A DNA stretch of 64,000 bases. It comes from Nageia nagi (taxonomy: Eukaryota > Pinophyta). How positions within the stretch are numbered: the stretch's first letter is position 1; every line of letters starts with the position of its first letter. The stretch spans positions 125,860,001-125,924,000 of the forward strand of contig JBITNC010000001.1 in NCBI GenBank assembly GCA_050084985.1, written 5' to 3'. The translations under genes were made by a program, and so were the position numbers. The notes under the pieces are model-generated. The model saw nothing but the letters and a program-made list of their open reading frames with translations. It was not told where the DNA came from and ran no database searches. This document shows, piece after piece, positions 1 through 12,859 of this stretch.

Positions 1-12
1 TGATTCCTAAAA

Positions 13-1385
13 ATGGGTAAGCTCCTTGAGGAACCTTTCCAAAATGAGTTGATTCAATCATTTCATGATTATTCTAAATTATTTGCATTATCATATAAAG
101 ATATTATTGGATTAGATGAAAATTTTCTAGTACATAACTTGGTTGTTGAGAAAGGATTAGTTCCTATAAAGGAAAAACCAAGGAAGATACATTTTCAAAT
201 TTCTTTACTAGTCAAGAAGGAAATAGAGAAATTATTGGAAGCTAGTTTTATTAGACCCATTGATTATTCAGAGTGGATGGCCAATGTAGTTTTGGTAAAG
301 AAACCTATAGGTGAAATTAAAGTATGTACTAATTTTAGACATCTCAATAATGCATGTTCTAAAGATGACTTCCCACTACCCAACATAGATATGATCATTC
401 ATTGTTTGGTAGGTTATGAGATGTCATCATTTATGGATGGATTTTTAGGATATTATCAAATCAAAATCAAGGAAAGTGATAAAAAAAAAAGCCTTTAAGA
501 CTCCTTCAGGCAAATTTTTCTAAAAGGTAATGCCATTTGGTCTTAAGAATACAGGGGCCACATATCAAAGAGCAATGATAGCCATGTTTCATGACTTCAT
601 TCATAAAACAGTAGAGGTCTATGTAGATGATATGTTGATAAAGTCAAAGAATAAAAAAGATGATGTAAAGGATATAAAAGTAGCATTTGAAAGGATGAAA
701 AGTACAAATTAAGAATCAAACCTCAAAAATGTGTATTTGAGGTATCATTAGGAAAACTCTTAGACATATTATCTCTAGAAGAGGAGTTGAAGTGGATCCA
801 AAGAAAATTAAAGACATCATAGAAACGTCTCCTCCTACAAATCTTAGGTAATTGAGAAGCCTTCAAGGTAAGATTCAAGCTATAAAAAGATTTATTTATC
901 AATTAATAGATAAGATAGCTCCTATGTCTCATTTACTTAAGAAAGAAGTTGAGTTTAAATGGGATGTTAAGTGTCAAGAAGCATTTGATAGAATAAAAGT
1001 GTATTTGCTACATCCACCAGTATTAGCTCCATATAGGCATGGAGAACCTCTTTGGCTCTATGTCTCAGCTACATAACATGCATTTGGGGTAATGGTGGCA
1101 AAGAAAGAAGATGGTAAAGAGAGAGTAGTCTTTTTTATTGGCAGAACATTGAAAGAGTATGAAACTAGGTACACACCCATTGAGAAGTTATGTCAATGTA
1201 TAGTATTTGCTACTGAGAGGTTGAGGTATTATATGATCAATAGCACAACACATGTACTTACTTAGGTAGACCCATTAATATATCTAATGTTAAAACCATG
1301 CCTCAATGCAAGGTCAGCAAAATAGATCATGCTACTTTAGGAGTTTGACCTCAAGTTTGTGAAATAAAAAATTAGTTAAAGGGTA
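13..1385 (+). pseudogene. Reverse transcriptase and RNase H of element 1 (broken)
   Basis: An open stretch of 161 codons from 13 carries the N-terminal half of a gypsy reverse transcriptase (FIRPIDYSEWMANVVLVKK, then LPNIDMII). A frameshift follows near 485 in an A-run. The frame resumes at 530 with MPFGLKNTGATYQ and the catalytic YVDD box at about 620-631. The RNase H domain follows from about 870 (KRFIYQLIDKIAPMSHLLKK, then KEYETRYTPIEKLC near 1160). Stops at several places replace Gln or Trp codons, as expected from C-to-T or G-to-A decay. The protein would have copied the element RNA into DNA. Confidence 0.92.
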
Positions 1386-2010
1386 GGCAATCATAGATTT
1401 TGTTACAAAGTTTCCCATGGAAGATAGTATAGAACTCATAAAAGAATTTGAGGATGAATGTGCTTTGGCAAAAACCATAGAACATGCAAAAGAGGATCAC
1501 CCATGGCCTTCTTTTGAAGAAAATAGGAATGTTGATGTTCCTCTTTCAGAGGTATTAGAATGTTGGAAAATGTATTTTGATGGATCACAATGTATGCAAG
1601 GTTTAGGAGCAGGAATAGTGTTGATATCACCTCAAAATGATGTCATTACCATGTAATACAAACTATAATTTTAATGAACTAACAATATGGTAGAATATGA
1701 AGATCTCATATTAGGATTAAAAGTAGCTATAGAGATTGGTATTACATATTTGCATATTTATGGGAATTCATAGTTGATAGTGAATAAAGTCAATGAGATC
1801 TATAACACCAAGGATGAAAAGCTTATTCCATATAAATTTATTATTACAAAACATGTTCCTTACTTTGAAGAGTATTAATTATAAAATATTCCAAGGAACA
1901 ATAATAGGTTGGTTGATGCAATGGCAAGTGCAGCTTCACTTATACTAATTGAGATAGAAAGTAGGGAGACTACTTTCACTATTAATAACTTGGGAAGTCC
2001 ATATATTGTT
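1386..2010 (+). pseudogene. Archaeal-type second RNase H domain of element 1 (broken)
   Basis: After the gypsy RNase H there is a second RNase H-like fold: WKMYFDGSQ at about 1564-1590 followed by GAGIVLISP, then NNMVEYEDLILGLKVA near 1690-1730 and an IPRNNNRLVDAMA box near 1890. YFDGS with GAG and the NxxVEY helix are hallmarks of the extra aRNH domain known from Tat/Ogre elements. One open stretch (1417-1656) is intact; the rest carries stops, for example after HIYGNS. Element B has the same domain at about 29450-29840. Confidence 0.82.
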
Positions 2011-2224
2011 GAGGAGGAATTAAAAATGGTATGTGTTGATTAAAAGGTTGGTTATAAGGTAAGTCCTCAATACCAACACATATTCAGATATTTGAAGGAT
2101 AACTTCATTAATTCTACACTTGATAAGAGAGAATAGATTAGAATAAAAAGGCTTGCTACGAAGTATGTTATCATTGGTGATATACTTTATAAAAGATCAT
2201 TTAATGGTATTATTTTGAGATTTA

Positions 2225-3322
2225 TTCATGATGAGGAGATTGAAACAACATTAGAGCATGCTCATGGAGGATCATGTGGAGGTCATTTCAATGGAAGATC
2301 AACTTATGGAAAGTTGATTAGGATGGGTTATTAGTGGCCCACCATGGAACATGATTGTTATGAACATATTAAGAAGTATGAATAATGTCAAAAGCATTCA
2401 CACTTAGAATTAACACATACTCAAGAGTTGAACTATGTCACATCACCATGGCCTTTCTCAATGTGGGCTTTGGATTTCATGGGTGTTATCAATCCTCCAT
2501 CTATTGAGGGGTACAAATTTATCTTGGTTACCACCGAATACTACACTAAATGGGTTGAGGCAATTCCTTTGAAGATAGCTATACAAAAACATATTATTAA
2601 TTTTATTAAGGAATATATCATTTGTATATTTGGCATACCTCAAAAGCTAATCATGGATAATAGTGCAAATTTCATAGGAAAAGATATTACAGAATTTTGT
2701 AAAAAGATGAAGGTTGAATATAGATTTTATTTAGTTTACTATCCCTAAGGGAATGGACAAGCTAAAGTAACAAATAAAACAATCAAGAAGATATTGGCAA
2801 AAAAACTATCAAAAAGAATGGTAGAGATGGGCATGATCAATTACCATATGCATTATGGGCATATAGAACAATTGAAAGAATAGCAATAGGTCCTACTCCA
2901 TACTCTCTTGTGTAAGGTGATTACATTATGCTTGAAATTGAGATTCCATATTAGAGAATTGCACTCAAAGATATCATGAAGGGAACACAACAATGGGAAG
3001 TAAGATTAAATCAGCTAAAGGCATTAGATGAGAAAAGAATTAATGCACTAGAGCATCTTAGAACATATCAACAAAGAATAAAGAGGGCCTATGGAAAGAA
3101 AATGGTGCCCAAAGCATTTGAGGTTGGAGATATGGTTCTCTAAGAGAATGTTTCAAACACTACAGCAGAATATGAACTTAAAGGAAATTTTGAACCAAAT
3201 TGGGTTAGCCCATACATCATCATAGAGGTCTTTGGTATAGGTGCATACAGATTGTCTACATTAGATGGGGAGGTTCTCAAAAATCCCACTAATGCTAGGC
3301 ACTTAAAGAAGTATCACATCTA
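2225..3322 (+). pseudogene. Integrase of element 1 (broken, catalytic Glu replaced by Lys)
   Basis: The zinc-binding region has histidines near 2256-2290 and cysteines near 2355-2395. The core begins at SPWPFSMWALDFMG (first Asp about 2473) and continues to LIMDNSANF (second Asp about 2656). The block that normally reads GQAEATNK here reads GQAKVTNK, so the third catalytic residue is Lys (codon 2764-2766). The C-terminal region runs to the stop near 3322, ending in RHLKKYHI. The stretch 2428-2748 is open; elsewhere there are stops. In the living element this protein would insert the DNA copy into the chromosome. Confidence 0.9.
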
Positions 3323-3539
3323 GGTGACTTGTGGGTCATCTTGTGCATTTGTTTCCATAAAAATGTTACTTCAGGAATATGCATGGAATAGATGGCACAA
3401 AAATCCAAAAATAGAAGGTCATTTTAGTATCATAAGAGGAGCACTATCACTTTATTTTAGTATAAAAGCACCACCCATGATCCTATTATACACTTAGAAA
3501 TAGCAAAAATAAAGATCATTAGATACCCCTAAATGCAAA
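3323..3539 (+). other. Non-coding tail of element 1 after pol
   Basis: Sequence between the pol stop and the short repeat block. It matches the same place in element B (31224-31424), and a related piece occurs in element A at about 32960-33050, around the shared phrase CATAAGAGGAGC or variants. No frame is supported. Confidence 0.6.
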
Positions 3540-3865
3540 TTTTTAGCTCCTAGATTATGAAATTTGCATGCCTCTTAGCATAAGGTTTTAGCTCTTATAT
3601 CATCATCCTAGTTTTTTACCTCTTATCATAGAGTTTGGGCTCTCATATCATCATATTAGTTTTCTTCCTTTTAGCATAGAGTTTTAGCTCTCATATCATC
3701 ATCTTAGTTTGCTTCCTCTTGGTATAGAGTTTAAGCTCCCATCATCATATCATGCCTCTTGGCAGAGTTCTAGCTCCACTCCTTATTGTAATATGCCTCT
3801 TGGTAGAGTTTCAACTCCTAGTTTTATCATTATGCCTCTTGGTAGGAAGTTCAGCTTCAATAAGA
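3540..3865 (+). repeat. Degenerate minisatellite between pol and 3' LTR of element 1
   Basis: Seven or eight imperfect copies of a unit of roughly 35-50 bp built on CATGCCTCTTGG, TAGAGTTTTAGCTC and TCATATCATCAT. The same repeats sit upstream of the 3' LTR in element B (31425-31745) and element A (33095-33185 and 34250-34720). Tat/Ogre elements are known for tandem repeats in this position. Confidence 0.85.
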
Positions 3866-4274
3866 TCAATGGATAGAATCATCAAATACATGAGATGATT
3901 GTACTCCATATATCAATATATATCAAAAATGTGGGTACTTGTCATTAGCAACCTCTAGGTAGATGGCTATGGACTCTAGAACTCTTTCTTTTGTAGGTTA
4001 TCATTAGAACTCATGAAGCATATGAAAAACAACTAGGGGCAACATGATGGATGCAATATGAGGGGTTTTTTTTAAACTCATAGCTTTTTCAATATGATTT
4101 CTTATCTTTCTTATATATTTATCATAGTTTAGTATCAAAATAGATTGATTACTATTGTTATTATGCTTGTCTATACTTATCAATATTTGATTGCTATGAC
4201 ATCTTGGTTATACTTTGAATGAAAAATCTCATTGCACCTAGTGATTTTCAATTCCTCATCCAATGTGGGGTATT
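3866..4274 (+). other. Remaining 3' untranslated part of element 1 with polypurine tract
   Basis: Non-coding sequence shared with element B (31746-32129). It ends in a G-rich polypurine-like stretch (AATGTGGGG, 4262-4270) immediately before the LTR start, the expected primer for plus-strand synthesis. Confidence 0.6.
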
Positions 4275-5061
4275 TGTTCTCACATAAAATTAATTTATGT
4301 ATTTGATTTAATACATTAGGAAATATGTGCCTACACTTATATATCTAGTTCAAGAATATTAATGTTATTTTGGATATGATTAATATATATAATTGACTTA
4401 CTATATTCTTGTTTATGTAGGTACATGTTGACCTAAGGAGTAGGTCATATTATTATATATATAAATAAGGATCTAATAGCAAGTCCATATAAAGGAGATA
4501 AATGATCCCATATCTGGTCTTGATGATGGCAGTCCTTTAGGTGTCTCTTGACCTTGCCATTCAAGGCTAGGTTTGTGTACTTCCTTATGTGAGCATCCTA
4601 ACAATTCTAAGCTTATCTGAGTATCAAATTAAAACCATTGAGAGTTCATGTGGAGGCATAGAGTCAATTTAGAATGGAATATAGTCTAACAAATATCACC
4701 AATGCTCCTTATAGATGAAAGTAGACCACCAATGCTCCTTTTGAGCATGAAATAGATAACTGTAACCCTATTTTTGGTTCATCTTGCTTCACAACTTTAG
4801 GTGTATACTCTATTAATTATTGAGGCTTCTTCAGTATTATTCATTCATCCATATTAGGTACACTCCATGAGGTAAGTACACAAATTCAATCTTGTTTGGT
4901 AATGTCATTTCAATTCTAGTTATTCATTATCTTCTATATCAGCTTGTCTTGTTATAAATTGCTATCCGTTAGCTCAGAATTTACAAATAGATATATGTAT
5001 CTTTTGGTATTGTAGATATTTTAGTTATAAACATTCTTGAATACAAATTTATTTGTAAACA
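4275..5061 (+). repeat. 3' LTR of element 1
   Basis: Begins TGTTCTCACATAAAATT and ends TTTGTAAACA, so it has TG...CA ends. It aligns along its whole length with the LTRs of element B (24495-25280 and 32130-32911). It includes the conserved block around GGAGTAGGTCATATTATT and a TATA box at 4458-4467. Confidence 0.9.
4458..4467 (+). promoter_or_regulatory. LTR TATA box
   Basis: TATATAAATA in the middle of the LTR. The identical box is found in all five related LTRs (also 21611-21620, 24678-24687, 32311-32320, 35377-35386), each followed by A or G-rich sequence and ATCTAATA. It probably sets the element's transcription start. Confidence 0.6.
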
Positions 5062-5099
5062 ATCATGACCAATATTTTCAATATGGTATCTATAATTTC

Positions 5100-7440
5100 C
5101 TTCTAAGTTTCTACAACAACTTGAGAGGAGTATTCTCAATAACAACAACATAAGTATCCTTATCTACATTTGTTAAATTGGACTTATGTATGAAAGAAGT
5201 CCAAGGAATCTAGTCTCTATTTTTCAAAGAGAAAAAATAAATGAATGAAGTATCCTTCTTGGAAACCTTTTTAGTATGAAATCATCAAACTTGAGGCAGA
5301 GAAATCACAAAACACCACCAAACATTAAGAGAATGAATGGAAAAACCATAATGGATATCCTTTCCTTTCAACTTAAGCCAAGGTCTGAGTAGTTGTTAGG
5401 TCTCTTAGGTACACTTAATAGAAAAGGAACCAAATATCTTCATAAAAATAAGGGCTATAATAAGAGACCAAAATTCTAACCACTTCCAAATCTATCTATT
5501 AGGAGGTAAACAAGAAAAAATAATGTGTCTAATTAGGATTTTGCATGCCTTGACTCCTTTAAGAACCTAAATGATCCACTTTGCACAAAGAGCAACTCCT
5601 TGTATTTTATAATTAATTAATCCCATACCTCTAGCTTCCTTAGGTAAAGTGCAAAACTCCATAGCCACTAAATGAAAACCTTTATAGTCCAAGGAGGAAA
5701 CTCATAAAAATTACCTTAATATATTCTTTGATTTTTTGTAATAAGTCTAAGAAGGAACCCAACATGAAGAGTAATAAACATGAGTAGAGACAAAAACTTT
5801 GGAGTATATCTTAAGATTTCCTACCAAATAAAGCTTTTTAAACATCTAATAATCAATCTTTTATCTACTTTTTGAATTACTCAACTCCATAAATAAGAAG
5901 GAAAACCATAAATAGTAAATGGAATGCTAAGAAATTTGAAAATATTCCATGGACATAAACAAAGTCTACTAGTTTGGCATATTGTATAAAATGTATATGT
6001 CCTAAATAAACCTAATCTTTTCTAGATGAATAATAGTAGGTAATAAGTGTTGAAAATATAAATCCAAAGATTTGATAATAATTTTGTAACTAACATTCAA
6101 TAATGTTATTAGATTCTAATTAGTAATAATATTTTGATCTCCCTACTTCAAGATGAATTGAATGTTACCTTTGTTGATGACTACCCTAAGAGTACCACAT
6201 TTTTGAGCTTCAAGATATAATTATACAAATCCATACCAACAAAATCCCAATAAATATTATAAAACTAACAAGGGAATCCATTCAACCTTAGGGCCTTATC
6301 ATTGGCCATATTGGAAATAACATTAGCCAAGTCCCCAAGTGTCATAGGTTTATCATATTCCTCTCTCTAAGAATGAGATATTTTAATAGGAATAACTTCC
6401 AAACACATGTGAATAGCTTACTTTTATTTCCTCAATATAGTATTGAGTAGCAAACACATAAGTATAATGCTTCATATAAAATTTTGAAATATTAGAAAGC
6501 AAAGAGAGTCTTACTTCATTATCCTGAATGGCCTTGAATTGGGTAGAATGTTTAGAAGGCTTGATCATTTGAAATAATTATTTAAATACTCTATCACAAC
6601 TATTAACCAATGCAGCCTTGCCTTTATTTGTGTACCTTTTCCTTCATACAATTTCACAATTTTGAGCTCTTGCAAATTGGAGTAGCTTCATCTTAGAGAA
6701 AAAATATAAAGAGATTGGATTCCAATCTAAAATTAGCTTGAGAATGCTCATTTTTGAAATCTAGCAAAGAATTTATTCTACATTCAACAACCTTCTTTTG
6801 AAGAGTCCAAAGAAAGTTAATGGTACAAGTTATGGCATTATTCCACCAATATATCTAGCCAAAATTTCCCATAAGGCCTCGAAATAAGCTTCCATAATTA
6901 GGAAATATAACTCAAAATAGAAGGGTGGTGAATAAAAGAGGCATTCAAGTAAAATTGAGATTTAAAGGGATGATACAACAAGGAATACCTCAAAATGGTA
7001 AACATAATGGTCACATGATCAAAATTTTAGTTTTAGGGATATGCTCCACCATAGAAGCTAAATAAATTTTTCTTCAAAATAAAAAATATTTATGATAAAA
7101 TAAAATATCTCTATCAATTAATATTTGAGAATTCTTGCATTGTCCAATTGAAAATTAGACAATGTGGACCAAACATTTTTAGGAAAGTTAGAGCAGGAGA
7201 AACAAGAGTTAGGGTATGATAGTCCCAACTTATTTTTTATAAAGTACCAAGCTTACCTTTCTCTAATGGCCAATATGTTGGGAATAAGACCAAACTTATT
7301 ATAAGCCTTTTCAATCATATTGAATTCCCTACATATCAACCAAACTATATAAGGTAAAGATAAGGCACATCATCAAAGAAAAAATTCTCTAGAGAATTAT
7401 TGGGAGCAAAAACATAACTAAAGAAATTGATATATATACT
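5100..7440 (-). pseudogene. L1-type LINE remnant (endonuclease and reverse transcriptase)
   Basis: Read on the minus strand, several frames together give a non-LTR retrotransposon ORF2. The apurinic-type endonuclease lies near 7250-7440 (SYVFAPNNS, then CREFNMIE, the usual GDFNM box with changes). The reverse transcriptase starts near 6300 (MANDKALRLNGF) and continues with LITLLNVSYKIIIKSL near 6060-6130. The carboxy part shows LVGNLKIYSKVF near 5800 and EFCTLPKEARGMGLINYK near 5600-5660, matching the LVAWD...PKEEGGLG block of plant L1 elements. Every part has stops and frameshifts. The relic ends close to the LTR of element 1. No poly(A) tail or target duplication was recognised. Confidence 0.82.
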
Positions 7441-7654
7441 CTTTAAATCATGAATCAAGTTCATAGAATTAATATTTTTATGCTATTTAACCATATAATT
7501 GAATGCCATATAAATTGTATATATATATATATATATCACACATATAAGATTTGTTCCAAGTAATTTGAAAGGTTCAAGTTAGTTATCATATTTAAGATTT
7601 TGATATCTCAACTTTTGTAGTTTGAATATAATGCCTAGAATATTATTCATGCAT
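7441..7654. other. Unassigned spacer with a short TA run
   Basis: AT-rich sequence between the LINE and copia relics. Apart from a (TA)n run at 7518-7536, nothing was recognised. Confidence 0.4.
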
Positions 7655-9560
7655 AGGTTACACTAAAAGGAAGAAATTAAAAATAGTTGTGATGGTGTAC
7701 CTTTGAAAAACATATGATAGAGAAGTTACTAAATCAAAAGCTTTTAATATACTTGATCTTATGGAAATTGATCTATGTGGATCTTTGAACATAGCAACTA
7801 TTGTTGTGCCTCTTTATTAAATGTATTTGTTGATGTTTTTTCAATAGAATATTAGAAATTTATTTTTAAAATAAAAATACTAAGCACTTTCCATCTTCAA
7901 ATAATGGAGGTCCATAGTGAAGGAGATAATATATTCATAAGAGTTCTTGAAGCATTTTGTAGAGTATGAAATTAAAAGATAGATGAATCTAGATTATTCA
8001 GCCCAAAAAAAGGCTTTATAAATAATAAACATAAATATTATAAAAATAGGAAAATTTATATATCATAAAGGTTTGGATTATAAGCACTAGGTTGAGGTGA
8101 TTTATGTAGAAATACATATTCAAAGTGTTAGTGTAACAAGTTTAAATTGGGATAATATTCTTTGTGAGATGTGGTCTAACATGAAGCCTAAAAATAGTAA
8201 CTTAAAAATTCTTCAATATCTAGAATAAATCCATATTGAGTATAAGTTATGAAAATATTACCCAAATATTATTATCTAAATACTTGTTTAGTATTCAAAG
8301 AGAAACCAAACATACTACTTTGATGATGGAAAGATAAAAATATCATTAATCTAAAATGTAATATTTGATCAAAGGGACTGCTTATACATGATGGATATAG
8401 TGAATTTTAAAATTAGGTAGATAAATAAATCTTTCAACTAGCCTTATACACCACCTCTAAATCCTCCACTATCAATAGCATTCTCAAGCATCACCTCCTC
8501 TTCAACTGAAGTTGATAATGATCATGAAATTAATGTTACATTCCAATAATTAAAGTTAAAAGGAGTATTAGGGTATAATATTTTTTTTATAGATTATACA
8601 AATTATTATATTATTAGTTATAATTTGAATAATATAATAAAAGGGATGGATGAAGTTATGAATATAATTGAGAAGTTAAATATTGATGGAGAAGGTGATG
8701 TTTATAAAGAATAAAGTAATGTTGGTACTTTTGCATTGAAGTTCAAAAAGTAATACTTGAAGGAGGCATATAGATATAGGAATAATCTCCATAGAAAAAA
8801 TAATATTTTGTAACTTTATGAATTGCTTAAGAATAAAAATGTTAAGGGGATGAAATGGGTGTTTAAGGCTAAGTATAAGACTTGTGAAAATATAAAAAAA
8901 CACAAAGTTAAGTAATAAAAAAAGGTTTACCATAAGGACATAACATTGATTATGAAGATATCTTTGTATGTATGGATAGGATTGGGAAACATCAATGCAA
9001 TTTCAGCTATAAAAACCTTAAATATTCTTAATTGAACATAAGAGACTTATATATTTACTACTTGAAGAATATTTTTTATAGCCTTAATAAAGAACCTACT
9101 ATAAGTTATTAGTAGATAGATACTTTATTCTACAAGAAAAAAGTTACAAGAAATAATAGTAGAACCCAAAATTTATATTAAAATAGAATGCTATTAATAT
9201 ATATTTATACATTTTTAAAACCTTATTAAATATTTTACCCATTAAAATCAACTAAATAGAATTATCATTTTGATATAAGGCCATGATAACCTTTTCTTAT
9301 GAAACTAAAATCCATTATAGAGTTCCTAACCTTAATTATGCTCTATCATTGATGCAAGTTACTCAAAACTTTTACAAGCTAAAAATTTTTATATATATTC
9401 TAAAATAAGAATTAGACCTACCTTAAATAATTATTATAGATTACTATCTCTTATAACAAATAATCTATATACTGGGTCATAACCAATGGATTTTAGATTA
9501 TAAAATGTAGTTTAACACAAGAGGTATCCTCCTCCAAAAACTTAAAGTGGATTGAATTAG
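7655..9560 (+). pseudogene. Ty1/copia retrotransposon remnant (integrase and reverse transcriptase)
   Basis: Broken plus-strand frames match a copia polyprotein in order. Near 7740-7790 ILDLMEIDLCGSLN corresponds to the integrase entry block (usual LDLVHSDLCGP). Near 8160-8210 MWSNMKPKNSNLKIL corresponds to the TPYEAW...PSVSHLRVFG segment. NQTYYFDDGKIKIS and NVIFD near 8310-8370 match the block before the reverse transcriptase, and MKWVFKAKYKTCENIKKHK near 8845-8905 is the classic GVKWVFKTKYN motif. KWIELE near 9545 is the last recognised piece. No LTRs were found, and stops are frequent throughout. The order integrase before reverse transcriptase separates it from the gypsy elements in this window. 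Confidence 0.85.
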
Positions 9561-9587
9561 AATAAATATATATAAATTATATAAATT

Positions 9588-9637
<50 letters not shown>
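9588..9637. repeat. Compound microsatellite (TA)n(CA)n
   Basis: About 12 TA units followed by about 12 CA units, uninterrupted. Confidence 0.97.
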
Positions 9638-9649
9638 TATTAATATAGC

Positions 9650-12600
9650 TCATTTATTACAAATGAACATCACAATATTTGATGGAATAAAACCTCAAAC
9701 TTTTTGGCTCAACTAAACTATTATTTGAACTACACAAAATTAAATATAGTCAATAATTATATTCAATTATATTCTACCTTCATCATGACATAAATTATTG
9801 GTATTAGTGGTTGTATAAGATACATCTCATACCATGTTATAATTAATTAGTACAAATGACTCCATAAAAAGGATAAACCAAGTAAATATGAAACTTTACT
9901 AGAGCTTTAAAAAATTTACACTAAATGGATATTATATATGCTAAATAATGGTGATTAATGCACTATTGCTCTACTATGTAAATATTGATGCATATATCAT
10001 AAATATAGCAATAACATGTAACAAGAATGCAATAATGTTTTCTTAGATTCTATATTCATTCTATTAATCATAAAATGCATAAAAGATAGAGCATACATTC
10101 ATGAATAAGAACACTATCAATGCCCTATAATTGGCATGCTACTGATGCCATAGGATGAGTAAAATTACAAATCAAACAAGAATGTAACAATGAGCAAATA
10201 ATAAAATAATGAACATACATGCAAACTAGGTTCTTTAACTCATCTTCAAATTACCATCTTTCAACCCCCTTTTGAAGTCATGAGGTGGACCATGAAGAGT
10301 ATTAATATGAGATACATTTTCTTAGATTAGGTTCTTTAACTTCTTTATAAATTACCATCCTTCAACTACCTTTTAGAGTGATGAGGTGGACCATGAAGAG
10401 TTTTAATGTGAAGGAAAAATACCCACTCAATAAATTAACTAATTTAATATGTTTGAATCTACCTTAAGCTCAGTAAATTAACCTTATATTCATTCCATTT
10501 TTTAATGATATTTAATTCCTCCTTTTGAGTACAAATGTAATTTAATGAGAGTTCATTTATCAATTTTAGTGATGAAAATTGGGAAAAAGGAAAAAGAGTT
10601 CATTTACCCCTTTCATATTGCACCCATTTTTATCACCTAAGATCACCTTTCGACGCAAAGGGAGAGCATAGGTGGGTGTAAGAGAAAGTATTAGGTGATT
10701 TTGTTTATCATTCCCAAAACTAGCAAAAGATAGAAAACATTCATATAATTGATTTAAATAAAGTGAAAAATAATGTGTATTCCTTAATCATATATCTAGC
10801 CTTCCTACATGCAATCTAGGTTAAGAAATCACAAATAAGGGGTTCTTTTCTATTTTTCATTTTTAACACCCAATTTACACTTTCAATATTCACAATAGTA
10901 GAAACATATACTTTCTATCTTGAGTTGATGATGTTTTTAAAATTTTACACAAAATCTCTAGTGATCCAAAATAGTTGCTAGCAGTTCAGTTAAATCATTG
11001 GTGTTTCAAAATAAATTGATAGCATTATAGTATAAATCACTAGCATTTTCCTTCAATAATTGGTATTTTATTCTATATCATCAACATTTACATAGCACAA
11101 ATAGAAAATAAAAGACACAAAAAATAACATGAAATCAATAACAATACCACAAAATACAAGATACCAAAACAAACTTTAAAATATAAAAAAACACCCCCAC
11201 ACCTCATTTTTGATGCAACTTGCATGTGAGGGCCCTCCTTCTAATGCCAAAATGTTTACTCAAAGAATAACCTTGCATGCATACAAGATGAGAGATATCA
11301 CAATCAACACCATTCTCTATTATTGATGAGTAAATCTCAATTTTGATTATAGATTTTGCCTTGTATGGAGGGCTTTAGTATAATAAATGATATGGGCCTC
11401 TTGGAGGCCTTATTTATTGTTATCTACAAGCTCCAACTAATTGTGAAACCTATAGAAGAAAGAGAATAGTGCTAATTATTATTTTTTATTAATTCTTTGG
11501 CTTTTCTTTGCTCAAATCAACTGCTATTCCTATAAATCCTACACATAAATAAACAAGACATCAAAACATACTTGCTCACATAATTTAAAATGTATGGAAG
11601 TATAATAAAATACAAGTATGAAAGCATGGAAAAATAAAATGTATTTACTTACTAAAGTTTGAATGCATTTTGGTAGAGTAAGGTTGCATTCAAACTACAT
11701 CCTTTTGCTTCACTGTTGAAGGCTTATTTATAGATCTTGGAAACTACCAAAGTTACCATTCTTGGGCAAAAAATCTAAATGGAAATGCATATCCAATCTT
11801 TTCATCATCCTAATTTGAAGTGAGGAGGTATGGGATGATAAGATATAGGTCATCCTTTGCTTTATTTTCTAAACACTTTAATTTTTTCCTACTTTTAACT
11901 TGATTCTACATGTTTTAGGGTCACCAATGATCAAGTATTGAGTGTAAATGATTGGACTTGATCTCTGATGATCAGATAAAATCATTAATGATTGGGCTTG
12001 AGTTAGGGTTTTTATACCTAATTTTCAAAAGGTCATAACTCACAAACTGTAGTTGCATTTTCTTCACCATTTGAAGCATTAGAAAGAGGGTGAAGAGTAT
12101 ACCAATATAGTGTAATAAAATCAATAAAATAAAATGTTTAGGCATCTCATTTTAATTATTTCTAAAACCTCTTTTCTAATAGTATGATATTAGTTTTGAG
12201 CTAATTAATGATTATTTCATGATTTTGTATTTGATAGTTGACTCCTATGATAAGAATCATGATTGATTTGATATGTCATAAGTGAAAGGTATATTTTTAT
12301 ATGTCTACACAAATACCTACAAATATTTACATAATAAATATTATTATTGCAATCATTATATTTATATAAACTATCATGCTCTTATAAAAATATCAAAAAA
12401 TAAGTGCATGTTAGTAAATTAATAATAATTACATTTTGATTGCATCCAATGGCTATATCTTAATCATCTTCATTTATATTCTCATCTCCTTGTATTTTTT
12501 CTCATCAATTGCTTCCCTGACCATGATATTGGATACTTTGTTGGCCATTTTTTATCTCTTAACTATGGAGGTATAGGTGTATATCTTAGATTTTATCTAT

Positions 12601-12850
12601 GAAATAAGGTATGTTATTTTGTAATTTTACTTCTTTTACTTTTAAACAATTTAATCCACTCCTTGCAACATTCCATATTTATAATGATAAACTAATTTAT
12701 AGATTCAAACTCTTGATAATCTATAAAATCATGACACAATAAACATCCATTAGTAACCATTGATTAAATTAAATAAAAAATGCATGTTATACATATTATT
12801 ATAAATTTGTAATATCTTTAATATTGTTACTACCTTTAATAGTATAATTT
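9650..12850. other. Long stretch with no recognised gene
   Basis: No frame longer than about 60 codons and no family motif was recognised on either strand, apart from a local duplication at 10229-10411. The lower end may be the degraded 3' side of the CACTA element whose transposase begins at about 12860. A run near 12480-12560 on the minus strand reads without stops for about 35 codons but was not recognised. Confidence 0.4.
10229..10411. repeat. Local tandem duplication of about 82 bp
   Basis: The segment 10229-10310 recurs at 10330-10411. Both begin GGTTCTTTAACT and contain the shared phrase ATGAGGTGGACCATGAAGAG. Differences are scattered, so the duplication is not recent. Confidence 0.8.
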
Positions 12851-12859
12851 GTCCCATTA

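Larger units (their letters stand above)
1..5061 (+). mobile_element. Tat-lineage Ty3/gypsy LTR retrotransposon 1, 5' part outside window
   Basis: The order reverse transcriptase, RNase H, second RNase H, integrase, non-coding tail with short repeats, then LTR defines a Ty3/gypsy element. The second, archaeal-type RNase H places it in the Tat lineage (family knowledge). The coding part ends at a stop near 3322 and the 3' LTR spans 4275-5061. The 5' LTR, gag and protease lie before the window. It is the same family as element B at 24495-32911: the two can be followed base by base through pol, tail and LTR with scattered differences. Many in-frame stops and frameshifts show that it is inactive. 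The five bases after the LTR are ATCAT, but the left target duplication cannot be checked. Confidence 0.93.

Noticed and set aside
3540-3865. A CRISPR-like array of short repeats
   Set aside because: Units are degenerate, without constant repeat and unique spacer structure, and belong to a plant retrotransposon tail.
8676-8933. Minus-strand 85-codon hydrophobic frame
   Set aside because: It is the antisense shadow of the copia reverse transcriptase region, whose plus-strand motifs (GMKWVFKAKYK) are recognisable.
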